A stretch of 64,000 nt of DNA from Marifrigoribacter sp047730175 (lineage in GTDB: Bacteria > Bacteroidota > Bacteroidia > Flavobacteriales > Flavobacteriaceae). The notes beneath the pieces were generated by a model that did no database searches, was not told the DNA's origin, and saw only the letters and a list, made by a program, of their open reading frames with translations. Location: NCBI RefSeq assembly GCF_047730175.1, contig NZ_CP159833.1:372001-436000 (forward strand). The letters are read 5' to 3'. Numbering within the stretch: the first letter of the stretch is position 1; each line of letters starts with the position of its first letter. The translations under genes were made by a program, and so were the position numbers. Positions 17,971 to 31,089 of this stretch are shown here, piece after piece.

Positions 17971-20900
17971 ATGAAGTATAGCTTATCGTTTTTATTTCTT
18001 CTCCTTATTATTACCTCTTGTAAAAATGAATCATTAAAACAACCAAAAAATGGAGTTTATACTAATGATGCTACTCATTTATTTACAAAAATAAATAAGG
18101 AAAAGTCATCTATTACTTTTAAAAATACGGTTACACCAACAAAGCAATTTAACTTCATGAGTTATCCTTATTTATATGCAGGAGCAGGGTTAGCATTAGG
18201 AGATATTGACAATGATGGTTTAGAAGACATTTATTTTGTGGGGAATAATAGCCCAAACAAATTATACAAAAACGAAGGTGATTTTAAATTTAAAGACATT
18301 ACAGTTTCATCTAAAACAGAAGATTACAATGGATTTTCTACAGGAGTAACCATGTTAGATATTAATAATGATGGCTGGTTAGATATATATGTATTAAAAG
18401 CAGGTTCCTTAGGAAATGATGAAGGAAGAAAAAACTTACTCTTTGTTAATCAAAAAAATGGCACCTTTTATGAAGAGTCTAAAAAATGGGGATTAGATGA
18501 TCCTGGCTTTGGTACTCAAGCGTACTCATTAGATTATGATAATGATGGCGACTTGGATATCTATATCGTTAATTATCGATACGATTTCACTAATAATGGT
18601 AGAGTTAGTGCAGAGATACAAAATAACATTCAAGAAACTACGAGTGATCAATTGTATCGCAACGATGGTACTATATTTACAAAAGTAACAGGAGAAGCTG
18701 GATTGTATAATAAAGCATGGGGACTTAGTGCTTCCATTGGTGATTTTAATAATGATGGATGGGAAGATATTTATGTTGCCAACGATTTTAATGAACCCGA
18801 TGCCATGTACATTAATCAAAAAGACGGAACTTTTAATAATGAAATCTTAACAAGATTAAATCACATTTCATTTAATAGTATGGGTACCGATTTTGCTGAT
18901 CTTAATAATGATTCATTCGAAGATTTGATTACCCTTGATATGGCTGCGGAAGATTATGAAAGAAGCAAAATAAATATGGCTTCTATGGACTCTAAGGGGT
19001 TTAAAAATTTAGTGAATGCTGGGTATCATTATCCATATATGACGAATATGCTTTTTTATAATGAAGGGAATGGTAAATTTAAAGAAACAGGTCAATTAAG
19101 TGGTATAACAAATACAGATTGGAGTTGGGCGCCTCTTATTACAGATTTTGATAATGATGGGATGAAAGATATTTTTATTTCCAATGGAGTTTATAAAGAT
19201 TATCATAATCAAGATTTTAGAAATCTAGTTAAGTATAATTTTGAAAATAAAATAGCCATGTCTTTAGAAAAAGTCATGGATTTAATTCCTTCAGTAAAAC
19301 AAAAAAACTATATGTTTCAAAATGAAGGAAACCTTTCATTTAAAAAAGTAATTAGTGATTGGGGACTAGACGAACCAACATTTTCAAATGGATCAGCTTA
19401 TGCCGATTTAGATAATGATGGTGATTTAGATTTAGTAACAAATAATTTTAACCACAATGCGAGTCTTTATAGAAATAATGCTAATGTAAATTACCTGCAA
19501 GTAGATTTAAAAGGTCCTTCTAATAATTCTTTAGGTCTAGGAACTGAGGTATTTGTGAAAAATAAGACAGAAACTCAATTTCAAAAACTATATATAACAA
19601 GAGGGTATTTTTCATCAGTTACCAATATTTTAAATTTTGGTTTAGGAGAAAATGAAAGTGTAGATGAAGTTATTGTAAAATGGCCCGATGGTAAAACTTC
19701 AAAACAATTAAATGTTAAAGCCAATCAACGACTCGTTGTCGATTATGCATCAGCAACCAACGTAGCTTATACTAAAGAACAAGTAAAAAGCAATACGCAG
19801 CATATTAATAATTCCTCCTTAGGAATTGATTTTCAACACAAAGAAAATGAGTTTGAGGATTATTCACTTCAATTATTAATTCCACAAAAACAATCGACTA
19901 AAGGATCGGGTATAACGGTAGCCGATGTCAATAAAGATGGCCTAGAAGATTTCTTTGTTGGGAATGCAGCTGGAGCTAGTGCAGCATTATACATTCAAAA
20001 TAACGATGGAACCTTTAAAAAATCCAATGAATCGCTATGGAATAAAGAACGTAAATATGAAGATGCCAATGCTTTATTTTTTGATGCTGACCAAGATGGA
20101 GATCAAGACCTTTATGTGGTAAGCGCTGGTTATGAATTAAAAGAAAACAGTCCGCTTTTACAAGATAGGTTATACCTTAATAATGGTGCCGGTAATTTTA
20201 CTAGAAAAAACAATGCACTTCCTACCATGTTAGTTTCTGGAAAAGACATCAATGCTGGAGATTATGATAAGGATGGTGACTTAGATTTATTTGTGGGTGG
20301 TAATGTAATTCCTGGAAAATATCCTTTAGCTCCTAAATCGTATTTATTAAAAAATAATAATGGGGTTTTTAGTGATGACACAAAAAATAGTCCTGATCTA
20401 TCTAATATCGGTATGGTTTCTCAATCTATTTTTACCGATTATGATAATGACAATGATTTAGACTTGATGGTCGTTGGCGAATGGATGGCTCCTACTCTTT
20501 TTACAAATACCAATGGTTCTTTTGAAAAAAATGAAAAAGGAAACGGCCTAGAAAATAATGAAGGGTGGTGGTTTAGTATCACTGCTGGGGACTTTGATAA
20601 TGATGGAGATCAAGATTATGTAGCAGGGAATATTGGGGGAAACAATAAATTTCATCCCACTACAGAAAAACCCCTTTTCATATATGCTAAAGATTTTGAT
20701 GACAATGGGTCTTTCGATGTAGCGATGAGTAAAATTAATGATGGTAAAAGAGTTCCTATAAGAGGAAAAGAATGTAGCTCGGAACAAAACCCTTTCTTAT
20801 TAGAAAAAATTGGAAGCTTTAAAGAATTTGCGAGCCTTGATATGGAACACATTTATGGCGAAGAAAAACTGAACGATGCTTTTCAATTAGCAGCGCATAA

Positions 20901-21264
20901 TTTTAAAAGCTCCTATATCGAAAACCTTGGAGATGGCACCTTTAAAATGAAACCGCTTTTAAATGAAGCTCAAACAGGACCTACAACTTCGCTTATAAGC
21001 AAAGACATTAATAATGATGGCATTCTAGACATTATTGGTGTTGGTGGTCTTTATGATGCTGAGATAGAAACCATTCGTTATGACAGTAATTATGGATATG
21101 TATTATTAGGTGACGGAAAAGGTAATTTTTCCTATTCTAAGGAATATTACCCCTTTATTGATAATGATGCCAAAGACATTAAAAACCTAAATATCAATGG
21201 AAAAGAACATTATATTGTAGTTAGTAACAATGCTCCTCTTAAAGTATTTAACTATAGCTTATAA
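17971..21264 (+). CDS. FG-GAP/VCBS-repeat lipoprotein with ASPIC/UnbV domain, copy 1
   Basis: A 1097-residue outer-membrane or surface lipoprotein (signal LLLIITSC, Cys 17). It contains two runs of calcium-loop repeats, DIDNDGLEDIYF, DINNDGWLDIYV, DYDNDGDLDIYI and similar, that form a beta propeller. Between them, near residues 505-600, is an ASPIC/UnbV (CRTAC1-like) domain: VDLKGPSNNSLGLGTEV, then VIVKWPDGK. This class is usual in Bacteroidota polysaccharide or nutrient loci, often beside SusC/SusD, but no SusC/D gene is within the window. The exact ligand is unknown. The next gene, 27 bases on, is a full-length paralogue, so they form an operon. Confidence 0.82.
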   Translation: MKYSLSFLFLLLIITSCKNESLKQPKNGVYTNDATHLFTKINKEKSSITFKNTVTPTKQFNFMSYPYLYAGAGLALGDIDNDGLEDIYFVGNNSPNKLYKNEGDFKFKDITVSSKTEDYNGFSTGVTMLDINNDGWLDIYVLKAGSLGNDEGRKNLLFVNQKNGTFYEESKKWGLDDPGFGTQAYSLDYDNDGDLDIYIVNYRYDFTNNGRVSAEIQNNIQETTSDQLYRNDGTIFTKVTGEAGLYNKAWGLSASIGDFNNDGWEDIYVANDFNEPDAMYINQKDGTFNNEILTRLNHISFNSMGTDFADLNNDSFEDLITLDMAAEDYERSKINMASMDSKGFKNLVNAGYHYPYMTNMLFYNEGNGKFKETGQLSGITNTDWSWAPLITDFDNDGMKDIFISNGVYKDYHNQDFRNLVKYNFENKIAMSLEKVMDLIPSVKQKNYMFQNEGNLSFKKVISDWGLDEPTFSNGSAYADLDNDGDLDLVTNNFNHNASLYRNNANVNYLQVDLKGPSNNSLGLGTEVFVKNKTETQFQKLYITRGYFSSVTNILNFGLGENESVDEVIVKWPDGKTSKQLNVKANQRLVVDYASATNVAYTKEQVKSNTQHINNSSLGIDFQHKENEFEDYSLQLLIPQKQSTKGSGITVADVNKDGLEDFFVGNAAGASAALYIQNNDGTFKKSNESLWNKERKYEDANALFFDADQDGDQDLYVVSAGYELKENSPLLQDRLYLNNGAGNFTRKNNALPTMLVSGKDINAGDYDKDGDLDLFVGGNVIPGKYPLAPKSYLLKNNNGVFSDDTKNSPDLSNIGMVSQSIFTDYDNDNDLDLMVVGEWMAPTLFTNTNGSFEKNEKGNGLENNEGWWFSITAGDFDNDGDQDYVAGNIGGNNKFHPTTEKPLFIYAKDFDDNGSFDVAMSKINDGKRVPIRGKECSSEQNPFLLEKIGSFKEFASLDMEHIYGEEKLNDAFQLAAHNFKSSYIENLGDGTFKMKPLLNEAQTGPTTSLISKDINNDGILDIIGVGGLYDAEIETIRYDSNYGYVLLGDGKGNFSYSKEYYPFIDNDAKDIKNLNINGKEHYIVVSNNAPLKVFNYSL

Positions 21265-21291
21265 TTTATTCTCATTTTCAAATTAACCCCT

Positions 21292-24200
21292 ATGATTCAG
21301 AAAAAAATAACTCTCATAAGTATCATATTAGTGCTATGTTCTTGTAGTGATAATAAAAAAACCAATTCTGAAAAAAATAATGACACTGAGCGTAGTTCTT
21401 TATTCTCCAAAGTTGATTATTCTCAATCTAATATAAATTTTACAAATAAAATTATTCAAAATAAAGAAATGAATTTTATGAATAATTTATTCATTTATTC
21501 AGGAGCTGGTGTTGGTGTTGGTGATATTGATAATGATGGTTTAATAGATTTATATTTTACTTCAAATTTTGGACCTAATAAATTGTATAAAAACGAAGGT
21601 GACTTTACATTTAAAGACATCACCTCTTCTTCTAGAACTGAAGATTATCTTGGGTTCACAACAGGGGTAACCATGTTAGACATCAATAATGATGGATGGT
21701 TAGATATTTATGTTTCAAAATCTGGTTTTTTTAAAGAAAAAAAAGGAAGAGAAAACTTATTGTTTGTCAATCAAAAGAATGGCACATTTAAAGAGGAAGC
21801 GAAAATATGGGGCATTGACGATCCTGGTTTTACAACTCAAAGTTATCCTATTGATTATGATAACGATGGGGATTTAGATTTATATGTTGTGAATTATCGA
21901 TATGATTTTGTAAATAAAAAAACAATAAGTCAAAAAATACAAAATCAGATTGAAGAAATTACAAGCGACCAGTTATATCGTAACGATGGCACTAAATTTA
22001 CTAAAGTGACTGGAGAAGCAGGACTATATAATAAAACCTGGGGCCATTCTGCTAGCATAGGCGATTTTAATAATGATGGTTGGGATGATATTTATGTAGC
22101 TAACGACTTTTTTCAACCTGATGCTATGTACATCAATCAAAAAGATGGAACCTTTAAAGATGATATTTTATCTAGTTTTAATCATATTTCTTTAAATAGT
22201 ATGGGCTCAGATTTTGCGGATATCAACAATGACTCCTTTGAAGATTTAATTACCCTGGACATGTTGGCTGAAAATTATGCTAGAGGAAAAGAAAATATGG
22301 CTGCCATGAGTACTAGTGGTTTTAAAAAATTAGTTGAAATTGGATATCATCATTCTTATATGGCAAACATGCTGCATATAAATGAAGGCAATGGTAAGTT
22401 TAAAGAAACAGGGCAATTAAGTGGTATTGTAAAAACAGATTGGAGTTGGGCTCCTCTTATTGCTGATTTTGATAATGATGGGTTTAAAGATATTTTTATC
22501 ACTAATGGTATTGATAAAGATTATGCAAATAATGATGTTGTTAATTTAATAAAAAGCAATTATGAGAATAAAATTAAAATGACATTAGATGAAGCGCTAA
22601 ATCTTTTGCCTTCAGAAAAATTAAGTAACTATATGTATAAAAATAATGGAGATCTAACTTTCACTAATACTTCTAAAAACTGGGGAATAGATGATCCTAA
22701 ATTCTCTTATGGATCTGCTTATGCGGATTTAGATAATGATGGTGACTTAGATTTAATTATTAATAATGTAGATGATAAAGCTGGAATTTATGAAAATAAT
22801 ACTAACGTAAATTACCTACAAGTAGACCTAAAAGGTCCTTCCAATAATTCTTTTGGCATAGGAACTGAAGTCTCTGTGAAGTATAATTCAGAAATTCAAT
22901 TTCAAAAACTTTACCTTTCAAGAGGGTATAAATCATCAGTTACCAATATTATAAATTTTGGTTTAGGTGAACATAAAAGTGTTGAACAAGTAATTGTAAA
23001 ATGGCCTGACGGAAAAATTTCTAAACAAGATAACGTACAAGCAAATCAAAGATTAGTGGTCGAGTATAGTTCAGCTATTAATGAAGAGTTTATTGCCAAA
23101 CGTCAAAGCTTCAAAAAAAATAAAATAAACCCTTCACAGTTAGGTATAGATTATAAACATACCGAAAACGAGTTTGAAGATTATTCAACACAGCTACTTC
23201 TACCTCAAAAACAATCTACTAAAGGAACTGGTATTACTGCCGCCGATATTAATGGAGATGGCCTAGAAGATTTCTTTGTTGGAAATGCAGCTGGAGCTAG
23301 TGCAGCATTATACATTCAAAATAACGATGGAACCTTTAAAAATTCCAATGAATCCCTCTGGAATAAAGAACGTAATTTTGAAGATGCCAATGCTTTATTT
23401 TTTGATGCTGACCAAGATGGAGATCAGGACCTCTATGTGGTAAGCGCTGGTTATGAATTAAAAGAAAACAGTCCGCTTTTACAAGATAGACTATACCTTA
23501 ATAATGGTTCCGGTAATTTTACAAAAAAGAACAATGCACTTCCTACCATGTTAGTTTCCGGTAAAGATATCAATGCTGGAGATTATGATAATGATGGTGA
23601 CATAGATTTATTTGTGGGTGGTAATGTAGTGCCAGGAAAATATCCTTTAGCTCCTAAATCGTTTTTATTGAAAAATAACAATGGTGTTTTTAGTGATGAT
23701 ACAATGACTAGTCCTGAACTATCTAATGTAGGTATGGTTTCTGAATCTATATTCACAGACTACGATAACGATAATGATTTAGATCTTATGATAGTTGGAG
23801 AATGGATGGCTCCTACTCTTTTCACAAATACCAATGGTTCTTTTGGAAAAAATGAAAAAATAAGTGGCTTAGAAAATACTGAAGGCTGGTGGTTTAGTAT
23901 CACGGCAGGAGATTATGATAATGATGGAGATCAAGATTATGTAGTAGGTAATATTGGTAAAAACAATAAGTTTCATCCCTCTACAGAAAAACCCCTTTAC
24001 ATATATGCTAAAGATTTTGATAATAATGGTTCTTTCGATGTTGCTTTAAGTAAAATCAATGAAGGAAAACAAGTTCCCATTAGAGGAAAAGAATGTAGTT
24101 CAGAACAAAACCCCTTTTTATTAGATAAAATTGAAAGCTATAAAGAATTTGCTAGCCTTGACATGAATGATATTTATGGAGAAGAAAAATTAAATGATGC

Positions 24201-24585
24201 TTTTCAATTAATAGCGCATAATTTTAAGAGTTCTTATATCGAAAATCTTGGAGAGGGTAATTATAAAATTAAATCACTGCCTAATGAAGCACAAACTGGC
24301 CCTACTTTATCCATTCTAAGTAAAGACATTAATAATGATGGTATTTTAGACATTATTGGTGTTGGTGGTATTTATGATGCTGAAATTGAAACCATTCGTT
24401 ATGACAGCAATTATGGCTATGTATTACTAGGAGATGGAAAAGGTAATTTCAACAATTCTAAAGAGTACAGAACATTTATTGACAGGGATGCTAAAAATAT
24501 TAGTTCTATTTTAATCAAAGGAAAAGAACATTTCATAGTGGTCAGCAACAATGCTCCTTTAGAGGTATTTACCTATAGCCAATAA
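21292..24585 (+). CDS. FG-GAP/VCBS-repeat lipoprotein with ASPIC/UnbV domain, copy 2
   Basis: A 1097-residue paralogue of the preceding gene and exactly the same length. The signal ends VLCSC (Cys 18). The repeats (DIDNDGLIDLYF, DINNDGWLDIYV), the ASPIC/UnbV region (VDLKGPSNNSFGIGTEV) and the C-terminal propeller are all conserved. The stretch around residues 660-800 is almost identical to copy 1 at the nucleotide level, while the N-terminal 170 and the 390-450 region differ more. This suggests partial gene conversion after an old duplication. Function unknown; surface binding is inferred from the architecture. Confidence 0.82.
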   Translation: MIQKKITLISIILVLCSCSDNKKTNSEKNNDTERSSLFSKVDYSQSNINFTNKIIQNKEMNFMNNLFIYSGAGVGVGDIDNDGLIDLYFTSNFGPNKLYKNEGDFTFKDITSSSRTEDYLGFTTGVTMLDINNDGWLDIYVSKSGFFKEKKGRENLLFVNQKNGTFKEEAKIWGIDDPGFTTQSYPIDYDNDGDLDLYVVNYRYDFVNKKTISQKIQNQIEEITSDQLYRNDGTKFTKVTGEAGLYNKTWGHSASIGDFNNDGWDDIYVANDFFQPDAMYINQKDGTFKDDILSSFNHISLNSMGSDFADINNDSFEDLITLDMLAENYARGKENMAAMSTSGFKKLVEIGYHHSYMANMLHINEGNGKFKETGQLSGIVKTDWSWAPLIADFDNDGFKDIFITNGIDKDYANNDVVNLIKSNYENKIKMTLDEALNLLPSEKLSNYMYKNNGDLTFTNTSKNWGIDDPKFSYGSAYADLDNDGDLDLIINNVDDKAGIYENNTNVNYLQVDLKGPSNNSFGIGTEVSVKYNSEIQFQKLYLSRGYKSSVTNIINFGLGEHKSVEQVIVKWPDGKISKQDNVQANQRLVVEYSSAINEEFIAKRQSFKKNKINPSQLGIDYKHTENEFEDYSTQLLLPQKQSTKGTGITAADINGDGLEDFFVGNAAGASAALYIQNNDGTFKNSNESLWNKERNFEDANALFFDADQDGDQDLYVVSAGYELKENSPLLQDRLYLNNGSGNFTKKNNALPTMLVSGKDINAGDYDNDGDIDLFVGGNVVPGKYPLAPKSFLLKNNNGVFSDDTMTSPELSNVGMVSESIFTDYDNDNDLDLMIVGEWMAPTLFTNTNGSFGKNEKISGLENTEGWWFSITAGDYDNDGDQDYVVGNIGKNNKFHPSTEKPLYIYAKDFDNNGSFDVALSKINEGKQVPIRGKECSSEQNPFLLDKIESYKEFASLDMNDIYGEEKLNDAFQLIAHNFKSSYIENLGEGNYKIKSLPNEAQTGPTLSILSKDINNDGILDIIGVGGIYDAEIETIRYDSNYGYVLLGDGKGNFNNSKEYRTFIDRDAKNISSILIKGKEHFIVVSNNAPLEVFTYSQ

Positions 24586-24639
24586 TCTTTTTTATAAAAG
24601 TTCAACCTACTATCTAATCATTTTGAGGGCAAGTCTTTT

Positions 24640-24765
24640 AATGAAAAATTAAAGACCGGGCTATCCATTATATCTCTGCAAAAAGCAGAGGATGCCATTT
24701 CAAATACAAAGCATTCACGATTTCCCATTTATTAAATATTTAGGAGGAGTAATCCCTCTTGCAGA
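24640..24765. repeat. Palindromic intergenic element downstream of FG-GAP genes
   Basis: A gene-free stretch with several small hairpins: CTTTTAAT..ATTAAAG (24634-24655), CTCTGC-AAAAA-GCAGAG (24674-24690) and GAGG-AGTAAT-CCCTC (24744-24758). The GGGCTATCC...GGATGCC framing resembles an intergenic repeat found in other flavobacteria. Assignment from memory, so low confidence. Confidence 0.35.
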
Positions 24766-24806
24766 CATTTACGTTCTAAATAAACTCTTCGCCTATAATT
24801 AAATTT

Positions 24807-24900
24807 AGCTTTCAGTTTAGCACAAAAAAAAGACCCAACCAAATAAATGATTGAGTCTTAAAGAAGGCGTGTCTCTACGCTGACCCAGTAGTAATTACCT
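24807..24900 (-). pseudogene. Remnant of duplicated rrn terminator and 5S rRNA 3' end
   Basis: Bases 24807-24869 match 25002-25064 at 60 of 63 positions. The latter holds the rrn terminator and the 3' end of the 5S gene. Beyond 24869 only weak 5S similarity persists (CAGTAGTA), so this is a decayed partial 5S copy with its terminator. Confidence 0.65.
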
Positions 24901-25020
24901 ATAAGAAGGTGTCATGATATACTAAACAGTAAACTCTCTAGATTTCATGCTATTTTAGTGTACAAAATCTAGAGGTTTAGCTACCACCGTTTATTGGTAT
25001 AAGCTTTCAGTTTATTGCAA

Positions 25021-25055
25021 AAAAAAGACCCAACCAAATAAATGATTGAGTCTTA
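25021..25055 (-). terminator. rrn operon terminator
   Basis: Read on minus, AGACTCAA-TCATTTATTTGG-TTGGGTCT folds into a hairpin followed by a run of T, directly after the 5S gene. Confidence 0.75.
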
Positions 25056-25056
25056 A

Positions 25057-25165
25057 AGAAGGCGGTGACCTACTCTTCCACCAGTAGTAGTACCATCGGC
25101 GCAAACGGGCTTAACTTCTCTGTTCGGAAAGGTAAGAGGTGAGCCCCGTCGCTATAACCACCTTA
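25057..25165 (-). rRNA. rrf: 5S ribosomal RNA
   Basis: About 109 bases on minus with the conserved 5S core (CCGAACAGAGAAGTTAAGCC and the GATGGTACT segment). The 5' GGTGGTTATAGC and 3' GGTCACCGCC ends can pair. Last gene of the rrn operon. Ends are estimated. Confidence 0.93.
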
Positions 25166-25310
25166 GTTTTAAGTCGGATCTTTTCATCAGACTGTCCGCA
25201 TAGCGAACAAATAACATAACATAAAGAAAAAAGAAATACAAAGTTAAATAAATTAATCAAAGCTTATAAAAAGAGTTAGCTCCTCCTCTAGAGTAAACTC
25301 TAGAGGAGAA

Positions 25311-28150
<2,840 letters not shown>

Positions 28151-28271
28151 ACTTTTTGCTCTTTTAATGAGTTTAATTTAATATTTCGTATATCACTATA
28201 CTAATATTATTACTTTTCTTGTATTTCTTTTTCCAATATGTCAATGAACGTTTTCAGCCTAATGCTGATTG

Positions 28272-28345
28272 TGGAGAATATCGGAGTCGAACCGATGACC
28301 TCCTGCGTGCAAGGCAGGCGCTCTAGCCAGCTGAGCTAATCCCCC
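28272..28345 (-). tRNA. tRNA-Ala (TGC anticodon)
   Basis: A 74-base cloverleaf in the 16S-23S spacer. Acceptor strands GGGGGAT/ATTCTCC pair with two G-T pairs, the anticodon loop reads TTGCAC with TGC, and the T-loop is GGTTCGACTCC. No encoded CCA. Ala and Ile tRNAs in the spacer are usual for rrn operons. Confidence 0.95.
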
Positions 28346-28483
28346 ATTTGTTTCAGTTGTCGGTTATCAGTTAACAGTTATCAGTTAATTGATGACTTAT
28401 ACGTCAACTTGGGATACCCAACTTCTAAAATTTCCTTCAATATATAATCATGAACGTCAATAAATATTGCTATCTATTGCTTG

Positions 28484-28557
28484 TAGTCTCAGGCAGACTC
28501 GAACTGCCGACCTCTACATTATCAGTGTAGCGCTCTAACCAGCTGAGCTATGAGACT
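28484..28557 (-). tRNA. tRNA-Ile (GAT anticodon)
   Basis: A 74-base cloverleaf between 16S and tRNA-Ala. Acceptor stem AGTCTCA/TGAGACT is perfect, the anticodon loop reads CTGATAA with GAT, and the T-loop is GTTCGAGTC. No encoded CCA. Confidence 0.95.
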
Positions 28558-28732
28558 GTTTTATTCAGTCCGCAGCATTCAGTATTCAGAAAGTAGAAAA
28601 AACTACTATCATCTGATACTTCAGACTTATTTAATATTTAAAATTGACAGCTAAACCAAGTAAAAACTTAGATCTCTTTAAAGATCTTCTTGTCGTATCT
28701 CCTGTTTAATTCTCATTAAACAAGCTCTAGAA

Positions 28733-30248
<1,516 letters not shown>

Positions 30249-30514
30249 GTATAATCTTAAATAATATTAATACAACTACAAAGCCCTCAAAAAAATCTCA
30301 GGTATTTTACTTAGTTTAGTTTTTCAATATAAATAACTCTAATCCGAAGATTAAAACTATCTACGCTGTCAATTTCAATAAATCAATGAACTTTTCTTAG
30401 ATCGCTCTAAGAAAAAAATCCTATCGCTAGAATCTCTTGTTAAGTGTAAAGGAATCGAACCTTAATACAACCATTCACTCTCTATTTCAAACTCGCTATA
30501 TCTCTAAGCGGGTG

Positions 30515-30544
30515 CAAATATACAACACTTTTTAAACCCTGCAA
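30515..30544 (-). promoter_or_regulatory. rrn promoter P1 (nearest 16S)
   Basis: On minus, TTG (30542-30544), 19-bp spacer and TATATTTG (30515-30522). It is the first of three nearly identical promoter units, about 260 bases upstream of mature 16S. Confidence 0.85.
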
Positions 30545-30628
30545 TCTTTTTTGAAAAAATAATAAAAACTTTTTCGATGCCAATCTTGCCTGTTACTCTG
30601 AGAGTTTTCGTAGCTCTCTAAGGGGATG

Positions 30629-30658
30629 CAAATATACAATGCTTTTAATACTTCGCAA
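30629..30658 (-). promoter_or_regulatory. rrn promoter P2 (middle)
   Basis: On minus, TTG (30656-30658), 19-bp spacer and TATATTTG (30629-30636). It lies 114 bases upstream of P1, with similar flanks including the AGAGAG(C/A)TACGAAAACTCTC segment. Confidence 0.85.
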
Positions 30659-30744
30659 TGTTTTTTTTTGAAAAAATAATAAAAATTTTTAGATGTCAAT
30701 CTTGCTTGTTATTCTGAGAGTTTTCGTATCTCTCTAAGCGGCTG

Positions 30745-30774
30745 CAAATATAGATTGCTTTTTAAAATTAGCAA
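30745..30774 (-). promoter_or_regulatory. rrn promoter P3 (distal)
   Basis: On minus, TTG (30772-30774), 19-bp spacer and TATATTTG (30745-30752). It lies 116 bases upstream of P2. Confidence 0.85.
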
Positions 30775-30779
30775 GTTAT

Positions 30780-31036
30780 TTCTGCCTTTTTTTACTCTTT
30801 TTTGTAAAGTTTTTTTCAATGCTTTGAATGCCTAGGATTTATAGATAAATATATTTTATACCTTAATATATATGCTTAAATATTATTTTGTTTTTGCGCT
30901 AAAGATGGAACACATTACTTAAGCTCTTTAAGCCTTATAAACAAAAGGTTTGAAAGCGAGGTGCGAAAGCTTGGTTTAACTGCCTAATACAGTTAAAAGC
31001 GCCCAAATATAAATTATAATATGCTTCAAAGTTATA
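30780..31036. other. Gene-free spacer between rrn promoters and thrS
   Basis: No ORF. It holds a small hairpin, TTAACTG-CCTAATA-CAGTTAA (near 30977-30997), an AAGC...GCTT pair before it, and a lone TATATTTG on minus (31004-31011) without a well-spaced TTG. Nothing else is evident. Confidence 0.4.
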
Positions 31037-31067
31037 TTGTGAAATGTTGAAACTCGTAGTATATTTG
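31037..31067 (+). promoter_or_regulatory. Promoter of the thrS-infC-rpmI-rplT operon
   Basis: TTG (31037-31039), 20-bp spacer and TATATTTG (31060-31067). The predicted start is near 31074, giving a very short leader before the thrS ATG at 31090. Confidence 0.8.
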
Positions 31068-31089
31068 CAGCTTATAAATATTATACAAT

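Noticed and set aside
28347..28470. Short TCAGTTAACAGTTATCAGTTA repeats between spacer tRNAs as a regulatory site
   Set aside because: Only simple-sequence duplication in the rrn spacer; nothing beyond that is supported.
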